From assembly GCA_963712995.1 (NCBI GenBank), contig CAVQKH010000025.1:62001-126000 (forward strand): a stretch of 64,000 nt of DNA. The letters run 5' to 3'. Below are positions 1 to 8,980 of the stretch, piece after piece. This stretch comes from GCA-003244245 sp963712995 (GTDB taxonomy: Bacteria; Actinomycetota; Actinomycetes; Mycobacteriales; Pseudonocardiaceae). The notes under the pieces were generated by a model that saw only the letters and a list, made by a program, of their open reading frames with translations, ran no database searches and was not told where the DNA came from. A program made the translations under genes and the position numbers. Numbering within the stretch: position 1 is the first letter of the stretch; the number at the start of each line of letters is the position of its first letter.

Positions 1-2
1 CT

Positions 3-92
3 AAGGTTCACCAGCTTTTCGACGCCGAGGGCGACGTCGTGTCGACCCGCCGGCCGAGATCTAGATTGAGGCTGTTTCCGCTGATCCGGTAG
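3..92 (+). CDS. possible 3' end of a gene cut by the window edge
   Basis: An open frame enters from the left edge and ends at TAG 90-92, giving 29 residues that begin KVHQLFDAEGDVV and end in a basic tail. Too little is present to name a family. It runs the same way as the methyltransferase gene that starts about 120 bp later, so it could be the previous gene of that cluster, but it may also be a chance open frame. Confidence 0.25.
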   Translation, partial: KVHQLFDAEGDVVSTRRPRSRLRLFPLIR

Positions 93-210
93 TGGAGCCC
101 GAGAGACGCGGTGTGTGCATAATCCGCTCGGATAACAAGCCCGCCGGCGGTACGCTCATGGAAGGAGGTTTCTTCTCCGGGTTCGATTCGGGGTAATCGG
201 GAGGTTGGGG

Positions 211-1221
211 ATGACAGTCGACATACAGGCGACTCAAGATGTGATCGAGCTGATCACCGGTGGGTGGCGGGCGCAGGCCCTCTACGCTGCGGTCAAACTC
301 GGACTGCCTGACCATATCGAAGCCGGCCGGACCACCAGCAGCGAACTCGCCGGATCGACCGGGTCGAAGGAAGAAGGTATTCATCGCCTGATGCGACTTC
401 TGGTGGCCATGGGCGTATTCGAAGGCAACGAGCGGACCGGTTACCGGAATACCGCGGTGAGCACGGCGCTGCTCGACGTTCCTGCGTCCCTACGCGATAT
501 GTGCCTGCTCTACGGTGAAGAGTTCTACACCGCGTGGGGCCATGCCCACCAAGCCATCAGCACGGCCAGCTCGGGTTTCGAACTGGCCTACGGCCAGCCG
601 CTCTATGCCTATCTCAGCCAGGATGAGGACACCTCCGAGCGGTTCCAGCGCGCCATGAACGCCGGCAATATCTTCTTCCACGAAGTGCCGGAGATCTTCG
701 ACTTCTCCGGCGGCAAGATGGTCGTGGACGTCGGTGGAGGAGGTGGGCACCTGCTCACCTCGATCCTGGACGCCACACCGGATGCCCGGGGCACGCTCAT
801 CGACCGCGAACACGTGATGCCCATGGCGCGCAAGCACTTGGCCGCCACGATCGGCCTGGACCGTGTCGAATTGGTCGGGGGTGACATGTTCAGAGCCGTC
901 CCGGCGGGTCGGGACGTCTACATCCTCTGCCGGGTACTGGCGGGGTGGGACGATGATGCGGTCGTCGGGGTCTTCGAGAACTGCCGGCGGGGCATGGTGG
1001 ACTCCTCGTCGCGACTGCTGATCCTCGAACGCCTTGTGGTGGACGAGGATTCCACCGTGCTGCCCGCGCTGTGGGATTTGCACCTCCTGATGACAAACGG
1101 TGGCCGGCACCGCACCCTTGACAGATTCACAGCCATGCTGAACCGGGCCGGCCTCGACATCGAACGGGTCGCCGAGCTGCGCATGGAGACGACCGCCCTG
1201 ATCGCGGCGCCACGGTCCTGA
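211..1221 (+). CDS. SAM-dependent methyltransferase, O-methyltransferase family
   Basis: A 336-residue protein resembling the small-molecule O-methyltransferases of polyketide and aromatic pathways. An N-terminal winged-helix dimerisation region (about residues 1-85) is followed by a Rossmann domain whose glycine-rich SAM loop VVDVGGGGGHL lies near residue 171. ATG 211 was chosen over the upstream TTG because GGGAGG sits 6 nt before it. The segment that in this family normally carries the catalytic His (the HDW motif) reads VLAGWDDD, so Ala244 stands where His is expected; the enzyme may use another mechanism or be inactive. It converges on the ferritin-like gene, with only 2 bp between the stop codons. 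The substrate cannot be told. Confidence 0.85.
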   Translation: MTVDIQATQDVIELITGGWRAQALYAAVKLGLPDHIEAGRTTSSELAGSTGSKEEGIHRLMRLLVAMGVFEGNERTGYRNTAVSTALLDVPASLRDMCLLYGEEFYTAWGHAHQAISTASSGFELAYGQPLYAYLSQDEDTSERFQRAMNAGNIFFHEVPEIFDFSGGKMVVDVGGGGGHLLTSILDATPDARGTLIDREHVMPMARKHLAATIGLDRVELVGGDMFRAVPAGRDVYILCRVLAGWDDDAVVGVFENCRRGMVDSSSRLLILERLVVDEDSTVLPALWDLHLLMTNGGRHRTLDRFTAMLNRAGLDIERVAELRMETTALIAAPRS

Positions 1222-1223
1222 AG

Positions 1224-3345
1224 TCAGGGTTGTTTTCCCCCGTCGATCCAGCGGCGGAAGGTCGCGATGCGCTCTGGGGGCCAGCTGCCGTCGCAGGGCA
1301 TGCTGCCGTCGGTGAGTCTGGTCAGGATGTCGTCCGCGTGATCCCGGACGTCCTCGTAGCGGTGCAGGTCGAACCTCCCGAAAACAAGCATGGAGACGCG
1401 ATCGGGGTTCTCCCGGAAGAGGCCCTTGATGTCGGTTTCGAAGCTCAATGTCGGCGGTGGCGGAGGCGGCGGGGTGAGCGGTTCCTGCCGCGGATCCCGC
1501 TCGTGCACGAGGCCGATCTGGCCGGGCGGGTCGTTGTCCGGGGCGCCATCGGTAATCCACTGACGGATGAACCCGATCCGTTCGGGCGGGACCGGTGGGC
1601 GGAATCGGGGCATCTGGTTCCGGGGCGGGGGAGGGCCTTCGAGCCGCTGCACGAGAGGTGAGGTGTCCGGATCGGTGTTGATGGTGCCATCGGGGTTGTG
1701 CAGTACCACCGGCTCCGTGGGGATAGGGGAGGTGTTGAGGAATGCGTCGCGGTTCTTCCCGGCCCAGAAGTTGCGGTGGGGTCCGCCGATGGTGAACCCG
1801 CGAATCGCCTCCTCGAGGATCCGGACCACCTTCTGGAAATCAGTCGGCAGGCTATCCGCGGGTATGTCGCGGCCCTCGGCGAGCGCCTGCATCACGATCT
1901 GAGACTCCTCGTCCAGCCTGAGGAGGTCATCGAGGAACTCGTCGCGATCGGCCGTCTGGTCGTCAGGCTGGAGTTTCTTGCGGATGAGCCGGACGGCGGC
2001 CCGGGAGGCGTCCAGGTGCGTGCGCCAGCGTTGCGGCTCGTCCTCGGGCAGGTTGAGGGTGTAGGGCAGCTCGAAGGGTGGACCGGCGTTCAGCTCCCCG
2101 GGTAGGTCGTCCTTGGGGAGTTGCACGAGTTTGGTGGCGATCTTTCTCAGCCGCCGCATCTCGTCGAAGGTCCAGATCAGCAGCAGACCCCGGGCGGTGC
2201 GGTCGCCCTGGTGGGCGCCGGGGTCGGTGATGAAGAGGTCCTGATCCAGCCGCAGGACGTGAGACAAGCGGGCCAGCAGCATCCGGTAGCGGAGATTGAA
2301 CAGCTGAGCCCACGCCCGCGTCCGCGGCTGGGTGATGCGCCCCTTGCTGGCGTGCGCCTCCTGCACCATCTCCACCAGGTCCGCCATGCCGGGCAGCCTG
2401 CGCCGGCGGCAAGGTCGTGTTCGGGTTCTCCGCCACCGGCCAGGTGATCACCGCTCCGGTGGAGGACACGTCCCGCACGCGCTTGTAGATGACGAAGAAC
2501 CGTTCGAAATGCGACTCGAAGCCGGATGGATCGAGGTCGAAGCCCTCACCCTGCGCACCGATCTCGTGCACGGCCTTGACCGCTGCCTCCCGGATCCTGG
2601 CAACGTCACCGCCCGGGAATGAGTCGATGATCAGTGCTTCCCCTTCGGCGAGCTCTCCGGGCCGTGGCGCCCTGGGTTGGAAGCCCCAATCCTCGGACTT
2701 GGCCTGCCGCGCGAAGGTGTTCAGCCGGAAGTCATCGTCGGTGAGCTCATTCGCGAACAGCTCCGTCAGCCGCGCGTAGAGGGGGCCGACGTGGCGGACC
2801 TCCTGCCCATCGTTGGAGCGGGTGGCATCGAGTCGGATCTGCGTGAGCAGGTCTATGTCTTCCTGCGGTAGGTCCTCGGGCAGCTGCGACGGGCTCTCCG
2901 CGATCACGTACTTGGCGAGAGAATCGAGCGTCAGGCCCTGGAGTTTGAACCGGAACGGATAGATCTCACTGGCGTAGGGGGAGTGCTCCCGGTTGAAGTT
3001 CAGCGGCCCACCCACCAGATGCAGCAGGTTCTCAACGGTGGCCAGATGCCCCATCTCCTCGCGTGCGATCTGCGCGAGGAGCTGTTGGATCACGCCGAGC
3101 GCGGCTGCGTTCGGATCCCCTGGGACCACGCGCACCGAGTACGCGGCGAACAGGTACTGGACCATCAGGGCGTGCTCGATCTCGGCGGCGGCGGTCAGCA
3201 GGAAGACCGTCTCGTCGCGTGGCTCCAAGGGCGGGTCGTGCCGCGGGCCGGTCGTGTCCGGTGCCGCCGCAAGCGCTCTGCCGTCCGCAAGGTCCCAAGG
3301 CGGCAGCGTGATGATCGAGCCTGGAGCTAAGAAGCGTCCTTCCAT
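1224..3345 (-). pseudogene. ferritin-like (VioB/iminophenylpyruvate-type) protein, split by a frameshift
   Basis: Two adjoining minus-strand frames together make one protein of about 706 residues. The first (ATG at 3345) has a ferritin-like helical domain with EIEHALMVQYLF and AREEMGHLATVENLL, the Glu/His pairs expected for a di-iron site. The match continues to about position 2412; the frame then drifts into low-complexity sequence. From about 2400 the other frame carries the rest (MADLVEMVQ and a domain with GSMPCDGSWPPERI near its end, stop at 1224). A one-base indel between about 2388 and 2412 joins them. The family includes proteins linked to indole-pigment and other secondary metabolism. 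It could instead be two overlapping genes, which is less likely because the second frame has no good ribosome binding site. Confidence 0.7.
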
Positions 3346-3662
3346 GGCAGGAACTCCTCAGATGTCGTCGGGCAAGGTGGCGTCAACAGCTCGGACCAGC
3401 GTCACGGCTATGCCCTGAGCAGCGCGAATCCCACAATTCAGCTACGTATGGTCCCCTCGATCCGGGTGCTGAGTGGATCAGTCAACCCGCCTACGCACTG
3501 TACCCACACGGCTACGATAGTGGCCATCGAATATGGGTGCGGCTCTTCGAAGTGAGCACAAAGGGTGCTTGAGCTGCAATTTTGCTCGTGTATTGATCGT
3601 TTGATGGGTCCGTGCCTGCGGATGCCGTGGCCTGGCGGTGACAACTGTGAGAAAGGGAGTCA
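3346..3662. promoter_or_regulatory. divergent intergenic region
   Basis: The 317 bp separate the divergently transcribed ferritin-like and phzF genes and contain no convincing gene. They must hold both promoters. The only clear element is the ribosome binding site AAAGGGAG just before ATG 3663. No operator could be identified with confidence. Confidence 0.4.
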
Positions 3663-4503
3663 ATGGGTACGTATGAGTACATGGTGGCCGACGTCTTCAC
3701 CGACATCCCGCTGGAAGGTAACCCGGTCGCGGTCTTCATGGATTCCTCCGGTATTCCCCCCGAGCGCATGCAGCAGATCGCACAGGAGATGCACCTGTCG
3801 GAGACCGTGTTCGTGCTCCCCGCGGAAAGCGACGGTGATGTGGGGTCCGTATTTTCACCCCGGTGAACGAGTTGCCGTTCGCTGGGCATCCGACCCTGGG
3901 GACTGCCATCGTGCTCGGCGAGTCGAGCGCGGCAGAGAAAATCCACCTGGAGACCGCCATGGGTACGGTGCCGTTCGATCTCGTGCGTGCCGACGACGGT
4001 CGGGTCGTCTCGGCCCGCATGTGGCAACCGGTTCCCAGCTGGGAACCTTACGAGCACGCGGAGGAGTTGCTCTCCGGGCTCGGGCTGGTGGCGTCCACCC
4101 TGCCGGTCGAGATCTACCGCAACGGTCCACGGCACGTGTTCGTCGGCTTGGACGGTGTGGCCGCGCTCTCCCACGTCGATCCTGACCAGCGAATTCTGGC
4201 CAAGCTGCCGGACATGGCCGCCAACTGCTTGCGGGTTGGGCTCGCGGTGGCGGCTGCGGATGTTCTCGCCCGCCACGGCTGGTGGAGGACGCGGCCACCG
4301 GTTCGGCCGCCGGCCCCCTTGCGGTGCACCTCGCCCGGCACGGTCTGATCCCCTTCGGGCAGTGGATCGAGATCCTGCAGGGTGTCGAGATCGACCGTCC
4401 CTCGACGATGCGGGCCAGGGCCGAGGGAACGTCGGAACGGATCGAGTCGGTCGAGGTGGCGGGATCCGCCGTCATCGTCGCCCGGGGAACGCTCCACGTG
4501 TAA
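3663..4503 (+). pseudogene. PhzF-family isomerase, multiply frameshifted
   Basis: PhzF-fold proteins are isomerases or epimerases of about 280 residues. Here the family signatures are spread over different frames: the N-terminus MGTYEYMVADVFTD from ATG 3663, then NELPFAGHPTLGTA from about 3866, a short RMFSP-like stretch near 4257, and EDAATGSAAGPLA from about 4285 to the stop at 4503. At least two and probably three shifts are needed, at about 3840-3850 (a G run), 4225-4257 and 4263-4282. With that many, this reads as a decayed gene. A ribosome binding site (AAAGGGAG) precedes the start. The total length (about 275 codons) matches the family, so nothing large is missing. Confidence 0.8.
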
Positions 4504-4618
4504 TAGCCCCAGTGAGCTCGCCGAAGCGACGGGGTCCAAGGAAGAGATGCTTGTGACAGGTGGCGGCGCCTGCCGAGACATCGGCGTGGTGGTTGCGCCG
4601 AGCACGTACGGTGAGGGC

Positions 4619-5641
4619 ATGCTGCCCTGGTCAGCCGAGCTCGCCGGCCGGCTCGATGAGCACGTGATCGACAGCGAGCTGCTCCGCGACAACCCCTTGG
4701 GTGATCCGGCGCGGCGCCCGCTGTGGGTCTACGTGCCGCCCGGGTACGACAGCTCGCAGCAGCGCTACCCGAGCGTCTACGTGATCCAGGGCTACACCGG
4801 GTACCTGAGCATGTGGCGCAACCGCAGCGCGTACCGGCAGCCCTTCCCGGAAACCGCTGACGCGGTATTCGCCACCGGCGACGTCCCGCCCGCGGTCCTG
4901 GTCTTCGTCGACGCCTGGACGGCCTATGGCGGCAGCCAGTTCGTCGACTCCCCGGGTACCGGGCGCTATCACAGCTACCTGTGCGAGGAGGTCGTGTCCT
5001 TCGTCGACGCGCACTACCGCACGCTGCCCGACCGCGCGCACCGGGCGATCAGCGGTAAGTCCTCCGGCGGGTTCGGCGCCATGATCACGCCGATGCTGCG
5101 GCCGGACCTGTTCGGCGCGTTGGCCAGCCACGCCGGGGACACCCTCTATGAGCTGTGCTACCTCGCCGGGTTCGGTAAGTCGGTGCGCCACCTGCGTGAC
5201 TACGACGGTGACATCGGCGCCTGGTGGACCGACTTCCAGTCCCGGACCGCATTCACCAAGCCCGCCGACGAGCACCTGCTCATGATGCTCGGCCTCTCCG
5301 CGTGCTTCTCCGCGCGCGAGGACGGAACCCCGGAGCTGCCCTTCGACCCGCACACCGGCGTCCTGCGCGAAGAAGTCTGGCAGCGCTGGCTGGACTGGGA
5401 CCCGGTGCGGATGGCGCCGCGCTACGCCGAAGCGCTGCGTTCCCTGCGCGCGGTGTGGCTGGACGCCGGCACCCGGGACGAGTGGTATCTCGATCTCGGG
5501 ACGCAGGCCTTCCGTGATCAGCTACGCGCCATCGGCGTGCCCGACGAGAGGGTGCACTTCGAGCTGTTCGACGCCGGCCACGGCGGCATCGACTACCGCT
5601 ACCCGCTCGCGCTCGCCTGGCTCTGCCACCACCTCACCTAA
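4619..5641 (+). CDS. putative esterase, alpha/beta hydrolase (esterase D / antigen 85-like)
   Basis: A protein of 340 residues from ATG 4619; an in-frame ATG at 4547 would add 24 residues. It has the layout of the putative esterase family: an early VYVPPGYD strand, an oxyanion-side region and the nucleophile elbow GKSSGGFGA, about residue 147. An acidic residue (DAGTRDEW) and a terminal His in DAGHGGID complete a plausible Ser-Asp-His triad. There is no signal peptide, so it probably acts in the cytoplasm on a small ester or thioester. It follows the broken phzF gene by about 115 bp on the same strand and ends at a strong inverted repeat. Confidence 0.75.
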   Translation: MLPWSAELAGRLDEHVIDSELLRDNPLGDPARRPLWVYVPPGYDSSQQRYPSVYVIQGYTGYLSMWRNRSAYRQPFPETADAVFATGDVPPAVLVFVDAWTAYGGSQFVDSPGTGRYHSYLCEEVVSFVDAHYRTLPDRAHRAISGKSSGGFGAMITPMLRPDLFGALASHAGDTLYELCYLAGFGKSVRHLRDYDGDIGAWWTDFQSRTAFTKPADEHLLMMLGLSACFSAREDGTPELPFDPHTGVLREEVWQRWLDWDPVRMAPRYAEALRSLRAVWLDAGTRDEWYLDLGTQAFRDQLRAIGVPDERVHFELFDAGHGGIDYRYPLALAWLCHHLT

Positions 5642-5654
5642 CTGGTCCCCCGGT

Positions 5655-5730
5655 CCGTCCCCCGACATGGAGACATATCGGGGTTACAGACGCTCCCATC
5701 ACCCCGATATGTCTCCATGTCGGGGGACGG
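5655..5730. terminator. 30-bp perfect inverted repeat between convergent genes
   Basis: Arms 5655-5684 and 5701-5730 are perfect reverse complements of 30 nt with a 16-nt loop. It lies between the stops of the esterase (+) and the isochorismatase-like gene (-), the expected place for a bidirectional terminator. Each arm contains the core CCCCGACATGGAGACAT, which recurs between rpsD and rpoA at 19044-19115, so it belongs to a dispersed repeat family. Confidence 0.75.
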
Positions 5731-5740
5731 TGGGGGCGGT

Positions 5741-6400
5741 TTATGTTGCTGAGCGGCGTGTTGCGAGGTGTTCGGTGACGTCGCCGCTGGGTGCGGAAAC
5801 GACGCCCATGCGGCTGGCTTCCTCAAGGTGGTGGGGCGCCACGCCGGAGATCGCGTCGGAGACGATCAGGACCCGGTAGTCGCGTTCGCTGGCGCCATAA
5901 ATGGCGGCGCGGGGACAGTTGGGATAGTTGCACCCCGCGATGACCACCGTGGTCACGTCGAGGTGCCGCAGGTGGTCATCCAGCGGCGTGCGGTGAAACG
6001 CGCCCCAGCGTGGCTTCCACATCGCCCACTCTCGCTCGGCGAGTGCTTGACATTCCCCGCCCAGCAGAATTTCGGGTCTCAGGGGTTCGGCATGGTCCGG
6101 TCGTAGCTCGGGAACGATCTGAGAACCGGCGGTGTCTGGCCGGGCGATGGGCGCACCGCCGGCGATCAGCGTTCTGCGCGGGAGGTCGACGTCGTCGCCG
6201 TCGTAGAGGCGGACGACGTGCACGATCGGCAGTCCGGCGCTCCGGTAGGCGTGCAGTAGCCGGGTGATGGCGGGGAGGACTTGGGTGGTGCCGGGAATGG
6301 GGAACGCGCCGCCGTTGACGAAGTCCACCTGAGTATCGATCACCAGGAGAGCGGAATGTGCCAGCTGCGGCGTGATGTGCGGGTCGAGCTGCTCGATCAT
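5741..6400 (-). CDS. isochorismatase-family cysteine hydrolase
   Basis: 219 residues from ATG 6400; GTG 6412 is also possible but its GGAGG touches the start codon. The catalytic triad of the family is visible: Asp in LLVIDTQVDF near residue 25, Lys in MWKPRWGAF, and the nucleophilic Cys in AGCNYPNCPRA. Such enzymes hydrolyse small amides or vinyl ethers (nicotinamide, ureidomalonate or isochorismate relatives). The substrate here cannot be told. It is transcribed away from the hypothetical gene at 6471-7052, in the same direction and about 70 bp downstream of it. Confidence 0.85.
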   Translation of the reverse strand: MIEQLDPHITPQLAHSALLVIDTQVDFVNGGAFPIPGTTQVLPAITRLLHAYRSAGLPIVHVVRLYDGDDVDLPRRTLIAGGAPIARPDTAGSQIVPELRPDHAEPLRPEILLGGECQALAEREWAMWKPRWGAFHRTPLDDHLRHLDVTTVVIAGCNYPNCPRAAIYGASERDYRVLIVSDAISGVAPHHLEEASRMGVVSAPSGDVTEHLATRRSAT

Positions 6401-6470
6401 GATCGGAGCCACCTCCGAGTCCTTCTGATGATCCGCCAGAGACGGAATCAGGGGCAGGCTGAGCGGATCG

Positions 6471-7052
6471 TCACTCGTCGTCGGGATCGAGGGGACCTTC
6501 GATCTTGGGGTGCAGCGGGCAGCCGTCTTTGATCACCATCTGCACCGCATCGCCGCCCCAGTGGCCGCGGCCGTAGTTATTGCGCTCGGGGTCGCAGATG
6601 CATCCAGCCTCGAGGGCCTGCGGCGAGCCCGGCAGGTGCGCTACCGCGCCATCAAGCAGGGCCAGCTTGACGAACTTGCCGTCGGAGGAGGGCAGCAGCA
6701 GGTACTCCTCGCCGTCAGGCGATCTCACCGTCACTATGCTCGCCGCGCCGACGATGTCAACTCCTCGCAGGTCAGCAGCCCACTGCTGGGCAAGATCGTC
6801 GATCTCTGCGGTTATCGGCATGGTGGCCGAGCTGCCTTCGTCGCGATGCGGGTGGCCTTGCACGATGGCGAAACCACCGGCGAGCGCGCCCGTCTTCTTG
6901 TTGTAGGTCCACATGGTGTCGACCTCGATCGACGGCGTCATCACCCCGGGTTCGTCCTGGTTACAGACGTGCACCTGAACGTCGCTGTCCAGCCCGTCGG
7001 GCAGTCGGCTCGCCATCTCCTGCAATTTCTCGATGACCTCGCGGATGTTCAC
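6471..7052 (-). CDS. hypothetical protein with a C-terminal Cys/His cluster
   Basis: 193 residues. GTG 7052 is preferred because GGGGAGGA lies a few nt upstream; a longer frame upstream lacks such a site. The first half (NIREVIEKLQEM, later DVQVHVCNQDEPGVMTPSIE) looks like a small alpha/beta unit. The C-terminal third has CICDPERNNYGRGHWGGDA and then CPLHP, giving three Cys and several His that could bind a metal. The last residues are acidic (DPDDE). No family name is offered. It is probably co-transcribed with the isochorismatase-like gene. Confidence 0.65.
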   Translation of the reverse strand: MNIREVIEKLQEMASRLPDGLDSDVQVHVCNQDEPGVMTPSIEVDTMWTYNKKTGALAGGFAIVQGHPHRDEGSSATMPITAEIDDLAQQWAADLRGVDIVGAASIVTVRSPDGEEYLLLPSSDGKFVKLALLDGAVAHLPGSPQALEAGCICDPERNNYGRGHWGGDAVQMVIKDGCPLHPKIEGPLDPDDE

Positions 7053-7185
7053 CGCAGTCTCCTCCCCGGTAGTCACCATCGCGCCCGGACCGCAAGTCTG
7101 CCGTCGATGGTAGGGAGGTGGCGCTCCGAACGGCGGCGCATTGTGTATCCCCAGGCCCGACAGCCCCCTCATCTGGCCTCGCCGG

Positions 7186-7251
7186 AAAGCGGCGTGGTCT
7201 CCCGATGGCACCGTGCTGGCCAGCGCTGGCGCCGATGGCACAATCTACGTC
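7186..7251 (+). pseudogene. remnant of a WD40 repeat in the 7053-7420 gap
   Basis: In the 368-bp space between the hypothetical gene and the MOSC gene, one frame reads AAWSPDGTVLASAGADGTIY, which matches the consensus of a single WD40 blade. The frame has no strong start and the rest of it shows no further blades, so this looks like the debris of a larger WD40 protein gene. Nothing else was seen in the gap apart from the upstream region of the MOSC gene. Confidence 0.4.
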
Positions 7252-7420
7252 GATACCGAGCCGCTGACAGACATGCCTGACCACTCACGGAAGGCAGCGA
7301 GGTCGACGGCGGTACTGCTGAGGAACAGCCTCAGACCCACGTCGGGATGCTACTTCGCGAGCGCGCCAAGACCGCCCACCACATGCGCGAGGGCTCCCAG
7401 GTTCGGGAACGGGAGAGCTG

Positions 7421-8293
7421 ATGGGGCGTGGCGCTAGCCTGGCGTTTGTGGTGCTCACACTGACGGAGATCAACCGGTATCCGGTCAAGTCGTGCCGTGG
7501 CCAGCCGCTCGACGCTGCCGTTGTCGAGCGGTGGGGGTTGGCTGGTGATCGGCGGTGGATGCTGGTCGATGACACTGGCGATGTGGTGACCGCACGGGAG
7601 TGCCCCCAGCTGGTGCTGGTCACCCCGGAGTTCACGGCCGACGGGCTGCTGGTGCGGGCGCCGGCCCTCGACCCGCTGCGGGTGAGCACGCCGCAGGGCG
7701 CCGCGCTGTGCGACGTCCGGGTCTTCGCCAGTGAGATGGCCGCCGCGCCCGCGTCGCAGGAGGCGCACGCCTGGTTCAGCAAGGTGGTCGGCGAGCCGGT
7801 CCGGCTGGTCTACCTGGACGATCCCACGCTGCGCCGGACGAACCCCCGGTACAGCAAGCCGGCAGATCGGGTGTCCTTCGCTGATGGCTACCCGCTGCTG
7901 CTGGCCGTCGAGGAGTCCCTGGCCGCACTGAACGATCTCATCGCCGAGGGGCCGCACGCTGCCGAAGGCCCGCTGCCGATGACACGCTTCCGGCCCAACC
8001 TCGTCGTCGCGGGTGCCCCCGCCTGGGCGGAGGACGGCTGGCGGGTATTGCGCATCGGCGCTGCGCGCTTCCGCGCCGTGAAGGCCTGCGATCGGTGCGT
8101 GCTCTCCACGATCGACCCCGACACCGCGGGAAAGGGCAAGGAACCGGTTGCGACGCTGGCCCGCCATCGGCGCTGGGACGGCAAGGTCTGGTTCGCGATC
8201 AACCTGATCCCGGACTCGTCCGGCGCGACGCTGCGCGTTGGTGATGAGGTTGAGGTCCTCGTGCAGGTCGCGACTACCGAGCCGCTGCGTTAG
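7421..8293 (+). CDS. MOSC domain-containing protein, YcbX/MOSC-N type
   Basis: 290 residues from ATG 7421, preceded by GGGAGA; a later start at GTG 7451 is possible. The N-terminal MOSC_N beta-barrel domain begins with TEINRYPVKSC. The C-terminal MOSC domain carries FRPNLVV, AWAEDGWRVLRIG and the conserved Cys in VKACDRCVLSTIDPDT. The related bacterial proteins YcbX and mARC bind the molybdenum cofactor through that Cys and reduce N-hydroxylated compounds. A cofactor-maturation pair (MobA-like and XdhC) lies 6 kb downstream but is not in the same operon. Confidence 0.88.
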   Translation: MGRGASLAFVVLTLTEINRYPVKSCRGQPLDAAVVERWGLAGDRRWMLVDDTGDVVTARECPQLVLVTPEFTADGLLVRAPALDPLRVSTPQGAALCDVRVFASEMAAAPASQEAHAWFSKVVGEPVRLVYLDDPTLRRTNPRYSKPADRVSFADGYPLLLAVEESLAALNDLIAEGPHAAEGPLPMTRFRPNLVVAGAPAWAEDGWRVLRIGAARFRAVKACDRCVLSTIDPDTAGKGKEPVATLARHRRWDGKVWFAINLIPDSSGATLRVGDEVEVLVQVATTEPLR

Positions 8294-8301
8294 GGCCACG
8301 A

Positions 8302-8901
8302 GTGGCTGCCGACCTGCCGGAACTGACCTGCGCCGATGCGGATGCGTGGCGGGCGTGGCTCGCTGAGCACCACGACAGCCCGACCGGAGTGTGGCTGGTG
8401 CTGGCCAAGAAGGGCACCACCCAACCGACCAGCCTCAGCTACGACCAGGCACTCGACGAGGCGCTGTGCCACGGCTGGATCGACGGCCAGTCACGGCGCC
8501 GGGACGAGACCACCTACCTCCAACGCTTCACCCCTCGCCGGGCTCGCAGCCCGTGGTCGGCGCGCAACGTCGGCATCGTCGGCCGCCTGGTCACCGAGGG
8601 CCGGATGCATTCGGCGGGCCTGGCCGAAGTCGAGCGCGCCAAGGCCGATGGCCGCTGGGAAGCGGCCTACGCCGGCTCGGCCAGCATCAAGGTCCCGCCC
8701 GATCTGGCCGCCGCGTTGGTTACCCAACCCCGCGCGCAGGCGATGTTCGACATCCTCACCAGCCAGAACCGCTACGCGATCCTCTACCGGATCGGCAGCG
8801 TCAAACGCGCCGACACCCGAGCCCGGCGCATCGAGCAGTTCGTTGCCATGCTGGTCCACGGCGAAACGGTTTACCCGCAGCAGAAAAAGCTCGGCTCCTG
8901 A
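8302..8901 (+). CDS. YdeI/OmpD-associated family protein
   Basis: 199 residues from GTG 8302, which follows the MOSC stop by 8 bp, so the two are probably co-transcribed. Family signatures are LSYDQALDEALCHGWIDGQ, then TTYLQRFTPRRARSPWSARN, and the C-terminal region with RIGSVKRADTRARRIEQFV. Members are small cytoplasmic proteins, some described as bacteriocin-protection or stress proteins, with no established reaction. The length is normal for the family. Confidence 0.82.
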   Translation: MAADLPELTCADADAWRAWLAEHHDSPTGVWLVLAKKGTTQPTSLSYDQALDEALCHGWIDGQSRRRDETTYLQRFTPRRARSPWSARNVGIVGRLVTEGRMHSAGLAEVERAKADGRWEAAYAGSASIKVPPDLAAALVTQPRAQAMFDILTSQNRYAILYRIGSVKRADTRARRIEQFVAMLVHGETVYPQQKKLGS

Positions 8902-8980
8902 TCTGAAGCCGCGCTGGCGAGTTGTCGGCCTGTGGCGAACACCGCTTCTCTCGCGGCTGGCTGCAGTGTTACCTGGGAGA

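Noticed and set aside
490..1560. Long minus-strand open frame opposite the methyltransferase
   Set aside because: It has no domain, is Arg/Pro/Gly-rich as expected for an antisense reading of a GC-rich gene, and conflicts with a clear gene on the plus strand.
5638..5826. Short open frame containing a repeated PDMxPCRG-like pattern
   Set aside because: The repetition only reflects translation of the two arms of the inverted repeat at 5655-5730.
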